Under the pieces are notes generated by a model. That model was not told where the DNA came from. It ran no database searches and saw only the letters and a list, made by a program, of their open reading frames with translations. A stretch of 41,767 nt of DNA from contig DQHP01000063.1 of NCBI GenBank assembly GCA_003524435.1, positions 1 through 41,767 of the forward strand, written 5' to 3'. The DNA comes from Microbacterium sp. GTDB lineage: Bacteria; Actinomycetota; Actinomycetes; Actinomycetales; Microbacteriaceae. A program made the position numbers and the translations under genes. Position 1 is the first letter of the stretch; every line of letters starts with the position of its first letter. Below are positions 34,401 through 41,767 of this stretch, piece by piece.

Positions 34401-34473
34401 AAAGGTAGGGAAAACCCGAAGCATCCTCTCCGGGAGACACGGTGTCGGCGACCGCCCCCTGCGGCCTACCTTT
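34401..34473. promoter_or_regulatory. Inverted repeat AAAGGTAGG / CCTACCTTT at the kinase promoter
   Basis: AAAGGTAGG (34401-34409) is the exact reverse complement of CCTACCTTT (34465-34473), 55 bases apart. The right copy covers the TACCTT -10 box (34467-34472) that lies 6 bases before ATG 34479. A looping or dual-site regulator, perhaps the neighbouring response regulator, is possible. Confidence 0.45.
34467..34472 (+). promoter_or_regulatory. -10 box TACCTT, predicted leaderless histidine kinase mRNA
   Basis: TACCTT fits TANNNT and is 6 bases before ATG 34479. No Shine-Dalgarno sequence lies between. Confidence 0.45.
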
Positions 34474-34478
34474 GAATC

Positions 34479-35768
34479 ATGACCAACCAGACTGCTCCCC
34501 CGATTGCGAATGCAACCCCTGCGGGTGCGACGCCGCGAGTGAAAAATCCGCCGCTGCGCGTGTTCACGACGATCCTGCATCTCGCAGCGCTCGGAGTGCT
34601 CGGTGGCGGAGTAATCGCCATACTCGCCGCGCTTCTCGGAACCGGCGTCGCCGCGCTCTTCGCCTTCGGCATCGGCATCGTCTTCCTGGTTGGCCTCGTC
34701 TACGCGCTGTATGGCATCGGATGGTTCGAAGTGATGCGCGTGCGGGGGCTCTACAGCCTCGACATCGCCGATCTTCAGCCGCGCCGCCGCCAGAGCGCAG
34801 GCTTCGGAGGATGGCTCCGATCGCTCGGACGCCAGAGCATCGATGGCCGGATGTGGCGCGCGTTGGCGAGTTTCGTGATCGCATGCCTCTTCGGTGCGAT
34901 GGTGCTTCGGCTCTTTTGGGGTCTGGTGTGGTCGGCGATCTATTCGTTCACACCGCTGTTCGCGACTGGCGACGCGGTCGCCCCCTTCGGAAACACGATC
35001 GGGGCCGGATGGACGCCAGTCATCGGCATCCTCGGTGTGCTCGCCAGTGCCGCTGGCATGATCGGCCTTGCCCTCCTGCACCGTCTCATCGCCCGTGCGC
35101 TTATTGTGCCGAACCGTGAGGCAGAACTCACGGAGCGGGTGCGGACGACGTCCGCGCAGCGTGAGGGTGCAGTGCGCGCCGCTGATGTCGAGCGCACGCG
35201 CATTGAACGTGACCTGCATGACGGCGTGCAACCCCGACTGGTCTCGGTGGGAATGACCCTCGGACTTGCGCAGCAGAAGATCGACAAAGATCCCGTTGCA
35301 GCCAAAGAGCTGATCAGCGAGGCACACACGTCCACGAAGGCCGCTATTACTGAGTTGCGCCAGCTCGCCCGCGGCATCCATGCGTCGGTTCTTGATGATC
35401 GAGGACTGGATGCTGCGCTGTCGGCCCTTGCCAGCAGATCACACATTCCGGTGCATCTGGATGTGCGGATAGATGGGCGGTGCAGCCGGGATGCTGAGGC
35501 AGCCGTGTATTTCTCCATCGCAGAGTCACTAACAAACGCTGCCAAACACTCACGGGCCAGCGAGACACGGGTCGTCGTGCGAACGCGGGACGGCAATGTG
35601 CTCTGGGCGCGCGTTGAGGACAACGGCATGGGTGGCGCACAGGTGCAGCCCGGCGGTGGCCTCGACGGGATCTCGAATCGGGTGCTCGCTGCCGGCGGCA
35701 GCATCCGCATTGACAGCCCGCAGGGCGGTCCGACATCTGTGGAGGTGAGCGTGCCATGCGCATCCTGA
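34479..35768 (+). CDS. NarL-type (LiaS-like) sensor histidine kinase
   Basis: The 429-residue protein has four membrane segments in two pairs (about 28-50, 55-80, 128-155 and 178-205) with no large extracellular domain. The HisKA_3 dimer region follows, with phospho-acceptor His247 in IERDLHDGVQPRLV, then the ATPase domain with N box ESLTNAAKHS, DNGMGG, and GGGLDGISNRV. Such intramembrane-sensing kinases include LiaS/VraS, which react to cell-wall damage. The stop overlaps the response regulator start by 13 bases. With the regulator and the DUF4097 gene it forms a probable three-gene unit. Confidence 0.85.
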   Translation: MTNQTAPPIANATPAGATPRVKNPPLRVFTTILHLAALGVLGGGVIAILAALLGTGVAALFAFGIGIVFLVGLVYALYGIGWFEVMRVRGLYSLDIADLQPRRRQSAGFGGWLRSLGRQSIDGRMWRALASFVIACLFGAMVLRLFWGLVWSAIYSFTPLFATGDAVAPFGNTIGAGWTPVIGILGVLASAAGMIGLALLHRLIARALIVPNREAELTERVRTTSAQREGAVRAADVERTRIERDLHDGVQPRLVSVGMTLGLAQQKIDKDPVAAKELISEAHTSTKAAITELRQLARGIHASVLDDRGLDAALSALASRSHIPVHLDVRIDGRCSRDAEAAVYFSIAESLTNAAKHSRASETRVVVRTRDGNVLWARVEDNGMGGAQVQPGGGLDGISNRVLAAGGSIRIDSPQGGPTSVEVSVPCAS

Positions 35769-36439
35769 TTTGTGAAGATTCCGTTCTGCTGCGCGAGGGA
35801 CTTGTACGCCTGCTCGAGGATGCTGGACACAGCGTCGTCGCGGCGCTGCCCGACGCTGAAGGATTGACCGAGGCCGTGCAGACCACGGATCCGGAACTGT
35901 GCATCCTTGATGTGCGGCTTCCTCCGACGTTCACCGACGAGGGCATTCGGGCAGCTCTCGGACTGCGCAGAACGCATCCGTCGCTGCCGCTGCTTGTGCT
36001 CTCGCAGTATGTCGAGGAGCGTTACGCCAGTGATCTGATCGCCGCGCAGGGTGGCCCGCTGGGCTACCTGCTCAAGGATCGCGTCGCCGATGTTTCGGAG
36101 TTCCTCGCATCGGTCGAGCGGATCGTTGAGGGTGCGTCGGTGCTTGATCCAGAGGTTGTCGCGCAACTGCTGGCCCGCCGCAATCGCGATGATCGGATGC
36201 TGCGCCTCACCGAGCGCGAACGCACAGTGCTCGCACTGATCGCAGAGGGGAAGTCAAACCAGGCCATTGCCGGATTGCTGTTCCTCTCGCCCGCAAGCGT
36301 CGAAAAGAACATCACGGCCATCTTCCAGAAGCTGGGCTTCGAACAGGATGAGTCGGGCAACCGCCGTGTGCTTGCGGCCCTCGCCCACATTGAGAACAGT
36401 GGCGGACCCTCGCCGAGCGGCAACCAGCCCAAAATTTGA
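35756..36439 (+). CDS. NarL/LuxR-type response regulator
   Basis: The 227-residue protein has a receiver domain (RILICEDSVLLREGLVRLL with the acidic pair at EDS, phospho-acceptor Asp in CILDVRLPPTFTDEG at about residue 53) and a C-terminal LuxR helix-turn-helix (LTERERTVLALIAEGKSNQAIAGLLFLSPASVEKNITAIFQKLGF, about 145-190). The PPTFTDEG loop is typical of regulators partnered with LiaS-like and DesK-like kinases in actinobacteria. It overlaps the kinase gene, so the pair is made together. Its targets are unknown, but the inverted repeat before the kinase gene is a natural candidate. Confidence 0.88.
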   Translation: MRILICEDSVLLREGLVRLLEDAGHSVVAALPDAEGLTEAVQTTDPELCILDVRLPPTFTDEGIRAALGLRRTHPSLPLLVLSQYVEERYASDLIAAQGGPLGYLLKDRVADVSEFLASVERIVEGASVLDPEVVAQLLARRNRDDRMLRLTERERTVLALIAEGKSNQAIAGLLFLSPASVEKNITAIFQKLGFEQDESGNRRVLAALAHIENSGGPSPSGNQPKI

Positions 36440-36461
36440 TAGCGCACACAGGAGCAAGAAC

Positions 36462-37523
36462 ATGAACAATGAACCGCAGAACCCCGCTGAGCCGAACTCT
36501 GCAGAGTCGAACGCTGCGCACCCGCACCCGGCCCCGTCGAACCCGGCCCCGTCGAACCCGGCCCCGCAGGGCGGTCATGACGTTCCATTGACACCGCCGC
36601 CGGCACCGTCCGTGGCGTCTGATGCTCCCGCATACCACCCGACTCCCGCATACCACGCGACTCCCGCACCCCAACCGGAACCTTCTCGGTCATCGTCGGG
36701 ATCCGGTGCACGGGCGGGCGCTATCGCTATTGCTGCATTCGGTGGCATTGCGCTTTTGGGAGCCGGCGGCACCGCTGCGTTCGCCGCTGTTCACGATGTT
36801 GCCGCCAGCGCGGCGCCGGGCGTGACAGATGACGTACAGAGCGTGAATGCCTCGGGAATCGACGCGCTCGATGTCGACGTCGCGGCCAGCGATGTGACTG
36901 TGCAGTTCGGCGATGTCGACGAGGCGACGTTGGAGGTGACCGGAACTGCGGATAATCGTAAGTGGCGGCTGGAGCGCGACGAGGACGAACTCGTTCTCAG
37001 CAACGATCGCAATGCGTTCGGCTGGCTCGACGGTGACTGGTTCGGTGACTGGTTCGATAACGAAGAAACCGTTGTGCTCACCTTGCCGGAAAGCCTGAAC
37101 GACGCTCGTCTGGACGCCGACTTCTCGTTGAGCGCGGGACGCCTCGACATTGAGGGTTTGTTCGGCGAGGTCGACATCGATATGGGCGCGGGCGGGTTGA
37201 GCATGAAGGGCTCAGCGACCTCGGTCGAAACGGACATCAGTGCAGGGCGCGCGCAGCTGGATCTTTCTGGGGTCACCGAAGCAGCCCTTTTCCTGGCGGC
37301 AGGCGATCTCGAGGCGAAATTCACGGACACAACACCGGACCTCGTCACCATCGACGTCAGCGCCGGGACCCTCGATCTGACCGTGCCAGATGAGGTCTAT
37401 AACGTGAGCGAGGACGTCAGTGCGGGGTCGGTCGATAACAGGGTGAATCAGTCGGACTCATCTCGTAATAAGATAGACGTGACGGTGTCCGCGGGCAGCG
37501 TCATCCTCCGCGCAGGAGACTGA
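36462..37523 (+). CDS. DUF4097 family beta-strand repeat membrane protein (LiaG-like)
   Basis: The 353-residue protein has a Pro-rich cytoplasmic N-terminus (1-80) with short repeats (PAPSN, and AYHPTP/AYHATP), one membrane helix (about 85-109) and a C-terminal DUF4097 domain of repeating short strands (DVDVAASDVTVQFGDVDEATLEVTG ... ISAGRAQLDLSG ... DVSAGTLDLTV ... VTVSAGSVILR). DUF4097 domains form beta-helix-like stacks and occur in LiaG, a membrane protein of the B. subtilis Lia operon. ATG 36462 has GGAG eight bases upstream; the longer frame to 36267 overlaps the regulator. It lies 22 bases after the response regulator, so they are probably co-transcribed. Confidence 0.8.
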   Translation: MNNEPQNPAEPNSAESNAAHPHPAPSNPAPSNPAPQGGHDVPLTPPPAPSVASDAPAYHPTPAYHATPAPQPEPSRSSSGSGARAGAIAIAAFGGIALLGAGGTAAFAAVHDVAASAAPGVTDDVQSVNASGIDALDVDVAASDVTVQFGDVDEATLEVTGTADNRKWRLERDEDELVLSNDRNAFGWLDGDWFGDWFDNEETVVLTLPESLNDARLDADFSLSAGRLDIEGLFGEVDIDMGAGGLSMKGSATSVETDISAGRAQLDLSGVTEAALFLAAGDLEAKFTDTTPDLVTIDVSAGTLDLTVPDEVYNVSEDVSAGSVDNRVNQSDSSRNKIDVTVSAGSVILRAGD

Positions 37524-37556
37524 TCGGCTCGATTCGGATTTTCCGTCAATCTCCGG

Positions 37557-37562
37557 TAAAGT
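37557..37562 (+). promoter_or_regulatory. -10 box TAAAGT of the tRNA pair
   Basis: TAAAGT lies 13 bases before tRNA-Ile. TTCGGA at 37533-37538, 18 bases upstream of it, may be the -35. Confidence 0.4.
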
Positions 37563-37575
37563 CTTGGAGGTTGAC

Positions 37576-37649
37576 GGGGCTATAGCTCAGTTGGTTAGAG
37601 CGCTTCACTGATAATGAAGAGGTCCCTGGTTCAAATCCAGGTAGCCCCA
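37576..37649 (+). tRNA. tRNA-Ile (GAT)
   Basis: This 74-base cloverleaf has acceptor GGGGCTA pairing with TAGCCCC, D-arm AGCTCAGTTGGTTAGAGC, anticodon stem CTTCA/TGAAG with loop CTGATAA (anticodon GAT at 37610-37612), and T-arm CTGGTTCAAATCCAG. The discriminator base is A, and CCA is not encoded. Confidence 0.97.
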
Positions 37650-37675
37650 CCGTTAGACTAAAATTAAACACACGC

Positions 37676-37748
37676 GGGGCCTTAACTCAGTTGGTAGAGT
37701 GCCTGCTTTGCAAGCAGGATGTCAGGAGTTCGAATCTCCTAGGCTCCA
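37676..37748 (+). tRNA. tRNA-Ala (TGC)
   Basis: This 73-base cloverleaf has acceptor GGGGCCT pairing with AGGCTCC, including the G3-U70 pair that marks alanine tRNAs. The anticodon stem is CCTGC/GCAGG with loop TTTGCAA (anticodon TGC at 37709-37711), and the T-arm contains GGAGTTCGAATCTCC. It follows tRNA-Ile by 26 bases and shares its transcript. Confidence 0.97.
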
Positions 37749-37756
37749 CAGATAAG

Positions 37757-37790
37757 AACCGGTCAGACATTGAGTCTGGCCGGTTTTTTG
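37757..37790 (+). terminator. Intrinsic terminator of the tRNA operon
   Basis: AACCGGTCAGAC (37757-37768) pairs with GTCTGGCCGGTT (37774-37785), twelve pairs with one T-G, loop ATTGA, followed by a run of six T. Confidence 0.92.
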
Positions 37791-37807
37791 TTGCAGAACC
37801 GCTGAAA

Positions 37808-37841
37808 TGACTACATTTTCGTAGTCATCTAACTTGACTAC
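37808..37841. promoter_or_regulatory. hipB operator: TGACTAC inverted repeat plus a third half-site
   Basis: TGACTAC (37808-37814) and GTAGTCA (37821-37827) are exact reverse complements around ATTTTC. A further TGACTAC is at 37835-37841, followed by GAAAAC, the complement of the spacer. This fits a HipB-type autoregulated operator, 23 to 56 bases before the chosen start. Confidence 0.65.
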
Positions 37842-37863
37842 GAAAACATCGTCAAGAGTAAGC

Positions 37864-38100
37864 GTGTTCACAGCAACCCTGCGTTCAAGTGCAGACATAG
37901 GTGCGGCGATCCAGCAGGCCCGTCTGGCCACAGAGATGACGCAACGTGAGCTTGCCGAACGAATTGGAGTCTCTCAGCGATACATCTGGGAGTTGGAATC
38001 GGGCAAGGACGTCGCAGCCATCACACGCCTGCTCAGTGCACTAGAGGCGACGGGTGCGCGGCTGTATGTCGAGGTCCCCGAAGGTGATCTCGATGCCTGA
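37864..38100 (+). CDS. hipB: HipB-like antitoxin / XRE-family regulator
   Basis: The 78-residue protein is mostly one HTH_3 domain: IGAAIQQARLATEMTQRELAERIGVSQRYIWELESGKDVAAITRLLSALEATGARL (about 13-68). It pairs with a HipA kinase gene that overlaps its end by eight bases, the standard hipBA order. HipB binds operator DNA and holds the kinase inactive. GTG 37864 with AAGAG five bases upstream was preferred to TTG 37834, because the latter overlaps the operator half-site. Since hipA is broken, HipB probably survives as an orphan repressor. Confidence 0.8.
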   Translation: MFTATLRSSADIGAAIQQARLATEMTQRELAERIGVSQRYIWELESGKDVAAITRLLSALEATGARLYVEVPEGDLDA

Positions 38101-39167
38101 ACTGACCGTTGCCCTTCACGGCGCCATTATCGGACACCTCCGTGGTGCCGGTGCTGACTTCGACTTCAGGCCCACTCCCGAGGCGGTGCGCACCTGGGGA
38201 ATGAACAGCAGGATGCTCTCGCTCGCCGTTCCGCTGCTGCCGCGTCCGCCGGCATCCGGTCGTGCGCTTCGGCGCAGCTTCTTTGCTGAACTACTTCCGG
38301 AGGGCGACGCGCGCGAGCGTCTTGCGAACGAGGCGCGCGTGCGTAAAGACGACATCATGGGCATGCTTGCTGCCTTCGGACGCGACGTCGCCGGTGCCGT
38401 CCAGATCTGGGACACATCAGCACCCGGCGAGCCGCGTACCCCGGCGGTCGAACCGCTTGACGACTCAGGTGTGCGTACGATGCTTGAAAACGTTGCGATC
38501 GCACCGCTGGGCAACAAACCGAGGCGTGGGAAGACCTCCCTCAACGGCGTCCAACCAAAGGTCGTGCTCGTGCGCACCGACGACGGATGGGCACGCGCGG
38601 TGGACGGCTGGCCTTCGACGCACATCGCTAAGCCGGTCGTGCCGAAGTATCAGTCGATGATCTTCGACGAAGAGTATGGCTCGCGATTCGCGCGTGCGCT
38701 GGGACATCGCAAGAATCGTGCGGCCCGTCGACGCCGAGCGAGTACTGCGGATGCTGACGCTCTCAGTTGCTGTGGGAAACCTCGATCTGCACATGAAGAA
38801 TTTCTCGCTGCTGCATTTGCCCGACGATGTCGTCCGCCTCGCCCCGATGTACGACGTCGTTCCGCAACACTTCTACGACGATACCGATGGTGAGATGGCC
38901 CTGCGGATCGGCGGAGAATTCGAGCACCGCCTCCTCACCCGGGCACATCTGGAGGCAGCAGGGGCAGAACTCGGCGTCAGTGCGGCGAACGACGTCATCG
39001 CTGAGACGCTCACAGTGGTGCGCGATATCGCGAGGGGAGAGCGACCACACGCCGCTGCCCACCCCGGCCTGCAACCGATGATCGAGAGCATGACGGTACA
39101 CCTGATCAACGGGAAGACGGTCATGAGCGTCGACCCGGGGTCACCCGACAGCAATGGCGGCCGGTGA
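38093..39167 (+). pseudogene. hipA: HipA-type Ser/Thr kinase toxin, internally deleted and frameshifted
   Basis: The first frame (from ATG 38093) gives the HipA N-terminal subdomain (ELTVALHGAIIGHLRG ... FFAELLPEGDARERLA), SLNGVQPKVVLV (the phosphate loop) and THIAKPV with the ATP lysine, then RFARALG at about 38703. From there the family continues only in another frame: ARIVRPVDAERVLRMLTLSVAVGNLDLHMKNFSLLHL, with catalytic Asp/Asn, and APMYDVVP, with the metal Asp, to 39167. The middle of the kinase, including the ERYDR block between these points, is missing, and the frame is lost. Full HipA proteins are about 400-440 residues; these two pieces total about 355. Both frames remain open around the join, so the loss looks recent. 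Confidence 0.82.
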
Positions 39168-39174
39168 ACCGGCC

Positions 39175-39180
39175 TAAGAT
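39175..39180 (+). promoter_or_regulatory. -10 box TAAGAT, predicted leaderless start
   Basis: TAAGAT, 6 bases, then GTG 39187. Confidence 0.5.
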
Positions 39181-39186
39181 CGAAGT

Positions 39187-39462
39187 GTGCTGATTGGTCT
39201 TATGCGTCCCAGGGAAAATCGCTCCGTTGACGTTGAGGCCCCAGATCTTGCTGGCATTCAAGAAAAGCTTGAGCAGCAGCGCCCCGAGGGCTTTGACCTC
39301 GTGTCGGCTCCTGTTGAGATGATCAAAGGTGCGGCGAGCATGAAGGCAACGGGAACCTTTCAGCGCCGAGACGGCATCGAGCAGATTGAAGCTGATGATA
39401 TGGATGCTCTCCTGGCCAAAGTCCCCGAGGGCTGGCAACTCCTGAACGTTCGCCCCGCCTGA
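39187..39462 (+). CDS. Small hypothetical soluble protein
   Basis: The 91-residue protein is acidic, with no membrane segment and no recognised domain. It reads IGLMRPRENRSVDVEAPDLAGIQEKLEQQRPEGFDLVSAPVEMIKGAASMKATGTF..., ending EGWQLLNVRPA. The second half looks like an alternating strand/helix unit with a WQLL core. No ribosome site is seen; the TAAGAT box six bases before GTG 39187 suggests a leaderless mRNA. ATG 39202 is an alternative start. It lies between the hipA pseudogene and a convergent response regulator. Confidence 0.6.
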   Translation: MLIGLMRPRENRSVDVEAPDLAGIQEKLEQQRPEGFDLVSAPVEMIKGAASMKATGTFQRRDGIEQIEADDMDALLAKVPEGWQLLNVRPA

Positions 39463-39523
39463 CCCGCTCCCCACGACTCGGTTCGCACGCCCCGCTCGGC
39501 GCGCGCCCCCAAGAGGGTAGAGC

Positions 39524-40216
39524 TCAGGCGAGCCCTGACTGGAATGCGAACACGACGAGCTGCGCACGATCGCGGGCGCCCAGCTTGATCATCGCTCGGC
39601 TAACGTGCGTGCGCGCCGTCGCGGGGCTGAGGAAAAGCCGCTCGGCGATCTCGTGATTGGTGAGGCCCTGCGCGACGAGCGTGACAATTTCAGACTCCCG
39701 CGCTGTCAGCTGATCAAGCTGAGGGTGCGGCGTCACAGAACGTCGCCCTGCCGTCACAAATTCAGAGATCAGCGTCCGTGTCACGCTCGGCCCCAACAGC
39801 GCTCCTCCATCGTGAACTGTGCGGATCGCATCGAGTAACTGTGTAGGTGGGGTGTCTTTGAGGAGAAAACCGGATGCCCCGACCCGCAGCGCTTCGAAGA
39901 CATACTCGTCCCGCTCGAACGTCGTGAGGACGATCACGCGGGTGCCGGACAGGTTCTTGTCAGCGGCGATGCGGCGGGTGGCTTCCAGACCGTCAATTCC
40001 GGGCATCCGAATATCCATCAAGATGACGTCGGGACTCGTTGCGGTCGCTTGTTCAACGGCGGCGAGACCATCGGCCGCCTCGCCCGCGACCTCGAAGCCA
40101 TCCACGTTCTCGAGCAGTGCCCGCAGTCCGATCCGCACGAGATCCTGATCATCGACCAGCAACACCCTGATCGAGGACGACGCGCTTTCGCCCGGTGTGT
40201 GCGTCGGATCGGTCAT
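39524..40216 (-). CDS. NarL/LuxR-type response regulator
   Basis: The 230-residue protein has a receiver domain starting IRVLLVDDQDLVRIGLRALL (about 18-37), phospho-acceptor Asp in DVILMDIRMPGIDGLEATRR (about residue 70), GASGFLLKDTPP, and a LuxR helix-turn-helix (LTARESEIVTLVAQGLTNHEIAERLFLSPATARTHVSRAMIKLGARDRAQLVVFAFQSG). ATG 40216 has AAGGA upstream. It is divergent from the kinase gene at 40380, which would be its cognate partner, but that gene lacks its ATP-binding end. The regulator itself looks intact and may now be an orphan or accept phosphate from elsewhere. Confidence 0.9.
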   Translation of the reverse strand: MTDPTHTPGESASSSIRVLLVDDQDLVRIGLRALLENVDGFEVAGEAADGLAAVEQATATSPDVILMDIRMPGIDGLEATRRIAADKNLSGTRVIVLTTFERDEYVFEALRVGASGFLLKDTPPTQLLDAIRTVHDGGALLGPSVTRTLISEFVTAGRRSVTPHPQLDQLTARESEIVTLVAQGLTNHEIAERLFLSPATARTHVSRAMIKLGARDRAQLVVFAFQSGLA

Positions 40217-40379
40217 CGCAGCTTCCTTTGATTGTGCTCGTCGTTTTCGCTCCGACTTCCAGTATCCGTGTAATGGCCGGAGCGGGTGTACGCCGTGGGA
40301 CGTATTCCGGCATACGCTCCAGGGCGGCGATCAGTGCCGGTGCCTGTTGTCTTTGTTCCGGTTGCGACACCATGGTCAG

Positions 40380-41387
40380 GTGACGCGCAGAACACGAAGT
40401 CTTATCGGCAATACGCTCTTTGTCGTGCTCCTCGGCCTCGTCGCGGGGGTGAGCATCCGTTTTCTTTACGTCCGAGGCGATCAGGGCGTCGATGGATGGG
40501 CCGCGGTTTTGGTCATTGTGGCGGCGCTCTCGGCCGCTCTGCGGTGGTGGCCGCTGATCACGTTCGCGACGTGTGTCATCGCAGTCTCCGCGTACCTCCT
40601 TCTCGGGTATCCCCCCGGACCGATCCTGTTCTTTCTCGCCGTGACGACCTACACGCTGGCACGCCGAAAGCCTCTTCGTATTTCGGTGATAGCCGCGGTG
40701 ATCGCACTCGGCCTGCTCCTCGTGCGCGTGCTCCTTGACCCCGCGACGCTGGAAGGATTCTGGAACGTCGTGCCCAGCGCGGCCTGGATCGTTGTCCCGT
40801 TCACGGTGGGACTCACCCGTCGCCTCGTCGTGGAGAGCAGCGAACGTCAGCGCGCAGAAGCCGAACGCCGTGCCCTGGACGATGAACGGCTGCGCCTCGC
40901 ATCCGAAGTACACGACATCGTCGGGCACGGGCTGGCCGCCATACAGATGCAGGCCGACATCGCGCTGCACGTTCGCGAAAGCAAGCCCGAGCAAGCCGAG
41001 CTCGCCCTGACGGCAATCAGCCGCGCCAGTGCAGAAGCTCTCGCCGAACTGCGCACGACACTTGCGGCGATCGCACCGGATGATGTCGTCGCATCCACGC
41101 AGTCTCGCGCGCCCACGCCAGGACTCGCTCGCATCGAAGATCTGTGCACGCGCATGCGCGATTCTGGCATTCACATCGATCTGATGATTACGGGAGTGCC
41201 CCGGCCAGTCGATCCGGCCATCGATGTCGCCGCCTACCGGGTCGTGCAGGAGTCGCTCACGAATGTCGCGAAGCACGCGACGCAACGCCACGCGCGCGTC
41301 GAAGTGCATTCTCTCGCGCCGCAGTCAGAAATCAGAGCCGCGCCGCGACGCCGAGGCCAACCTGGTCTCACGGTTCGCCTCGGGTGA
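40380..41387 (+). pseudogene. NarL-type sensor histidine kinase truncated in its ATPase domain
   Basis: From GTG 40380 the 335-residue frame has five or so membrane segments (about 10-30, 40-60, 62-95, 100-118 and 130-147) and the HisKA_3 helix with His178 in LASEVHDIVGHGLAAIQMQADIAL. It also keeps the N box AAYRVVQESLTNVAKHATQRHARVEVHS. After this the expected DNG, GxGLxGM and C-terminal strands are absent; instead comes LAPQSEIRAAPRRRGQPGLTVRLG and a stop. Without the G boxes it should not bind ATP. In another frame the DNA beyond about 41338 encodes the tail of a SHOCT protein, so a deletion joined two genes. It is divergent from its likely partner regulator. Confidence 0.8.
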
Positions 41388-41442
41388 GATCACGACGGAG
41401 GAGTACCGCGCTCGCCGCGCTGTCCTGCGCGAAAAGCCCTAG
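41338..41442 (+). pseudogene. C-terminal SHOCT-domain remnant
   Basis: In the frame ending at TAG 41440-41442 the peptide AEANLVSRFASGEITTEEY followed by RARRAVLREKP matches the short C-terminal SHOCT domain (LxxLxxGxITxEEFxxxKxxLL) usually found at the end of small membrane proteins. No start codon or earlier part of such a gene is present. It is the far side of the deletion that removed the end of the histidine kinase. Confidence 0.65.
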
Positions 41443-41492
41443 CCCAGTAACTCTCGAGGGGCCCTAAACCGGCATCCCGCGAGAAAGGACTG

Positions 41493-41531
41493 CCGCATGA
41501 GACAGGCCCAGCTACGGCCTGTCTCATGCGG
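41493..41531. terminator. Bidirectional terminator with a 16-bp perfect stem
   Basis: CCGCATGAGACAGGCC (41493-41508) pairs exactly with GGCCTGTCTCATGCGG (41516-41531) around a 7-base loop. It lies between the SHOCT remnant (+) and the end of the DAHP synthase gene (-). Confidence 0.8.
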
Positions 41532-41549
41532 CAAACTTCGTTTCGAGGC

Positions 41550-41767
41550 TCAATCCGCTGCGCGCCGGCCCCGCACCCCATTTGCTAGCGCCGCCAGCGC
41601 AGTGACGGTGGAGTCCCAGTCCATGCAGGCATCCGTCACACTCTGTCCGTACGTGAGCCGGCCGCGTCCCGCCGCCACATCAAGCTTCTGAGCCCCGGCG
41701 ACGAGGTTGCTTTCCAGCATCACGCCCGCGATCGCTGCGCCGTCCGTCGCGATCTGCGCGCCGAGCT
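41550..41767 (-). CDS. 3-deoxy-7-phosphoheptulonate (DAHP) synthase, class I, C-terminal part
   Basis: The minus-strand frame from the window edge to TGA 41552-41550 gives 71 residues. They include AAIAGVMLESNLVAGAQKL, then RLTYGQSVTDACMDW, then a C-terminal helix ending NGVRGRRAAD. These are the last strands and helix of the AroF/AroG/AroH-type DAHP synthase barrel (E. coli pattern IMIESHLVEGNQ, YGKSITDACIGW). It joins phosphoenolpyruvate and erythrose-4-phosphate at the start of the shikimate pathway. The rest lies beyond the window. A terminator at 41493-41531 follows its stop. Confidence 0.85.
   Translation of the reverse strand, partial: LGAQIATDGAAIAGVMLESNLVAGAQKLDVAAGRGRLTYGQSVTDACMDWDSTVTALAALANGVRGRRAAD

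Noticed and set aside
34257..35381. 374-codon minus-strand frame opposite the histidine kinase
   Set aside because: It runs through the repeat cluster and the kinase gene. Its composition is typical of an antisense shadow and no domain is seen.

Overview
The window is the chromosome-origin region of a high-GC actinobacterium, most likely a member of the Microbacteriaceae close to Microbacterium. This rests on the gene order murJ-trxB-trxA-...-parB-parA-rsmG-jag-yidC-yidD-rnpA-rpmH / dnaA-oriC-dnaN-recF-DUF721-gyrB-gyrA-DUF3566, on canonical actinobacterial parS sites, a SigR/SigH-type promoter before trxB, frequent GTG starts and many TANNNT boxes placed directly before start codons. No rRNA operon, phage, transposase or CRISPR array is visible.

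Layout. 1-10 kb is an accessory stretch of small regulator/effector pairs: the tail of a sortase-type surface protein, a small-multidrug-efflux-like protein, a GPP34 (GOLPH3-like) protein divergent from a TetR regulator, an MFS exporter, an ArsR + SRPBCC pair, an ACT-domain protein divergent from an Lrp/AsnC regulator, small membrane proteins, a decayed MepB gene, an LLM flavin oxidoreductase and a large methyltransferase. 10-19 kb holds the envelope/redox/segregation block: DUF6049, murJ, trxB, trxA, a sugar porter, parB and parA. 19.1-21.5 kb is a long non-coding centromere region with eight parS or parS-like sites and a strong nested hairpin. 20.9-23.9 kb is the leftward rsmG-jag-yidC-yidD-rnpA-rpmH block. 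dnaA, the putative oriC (25.65-26.08 kb), dnaN, recF, DUF721, gyrB, gyrA and DUF3566 run rightward.

Downstream of gyrase lies a repeat-rich non-coding segment with alternative hairpins, then a LiaSR-like two-component system with a DUF4097 protein, tRNA-Ile and tRNA-Ala, a hipB gene with a deleted and frameshifted hipA, a second NarL-type response regulator whose kinase has lost its ATP-binding end by fusion to a SHOCT-protein tail, and at the right edge the C-terminus of a DAHP synthase that is complete at its stop but runs off the window.

No wholly new system is claimed. The best leads are the nested hairpin among the parS sites, the CGACCCCCCGT repeat cluster after gyrA, a recurring TANNNT-N5-7-ATG/GTG arrangement that predicts leaderless mRNAs for about ten genes, and three deletion-type gene remnants. 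The first ~55 bases look like cysM from another source and may mark a chimeric contig end.
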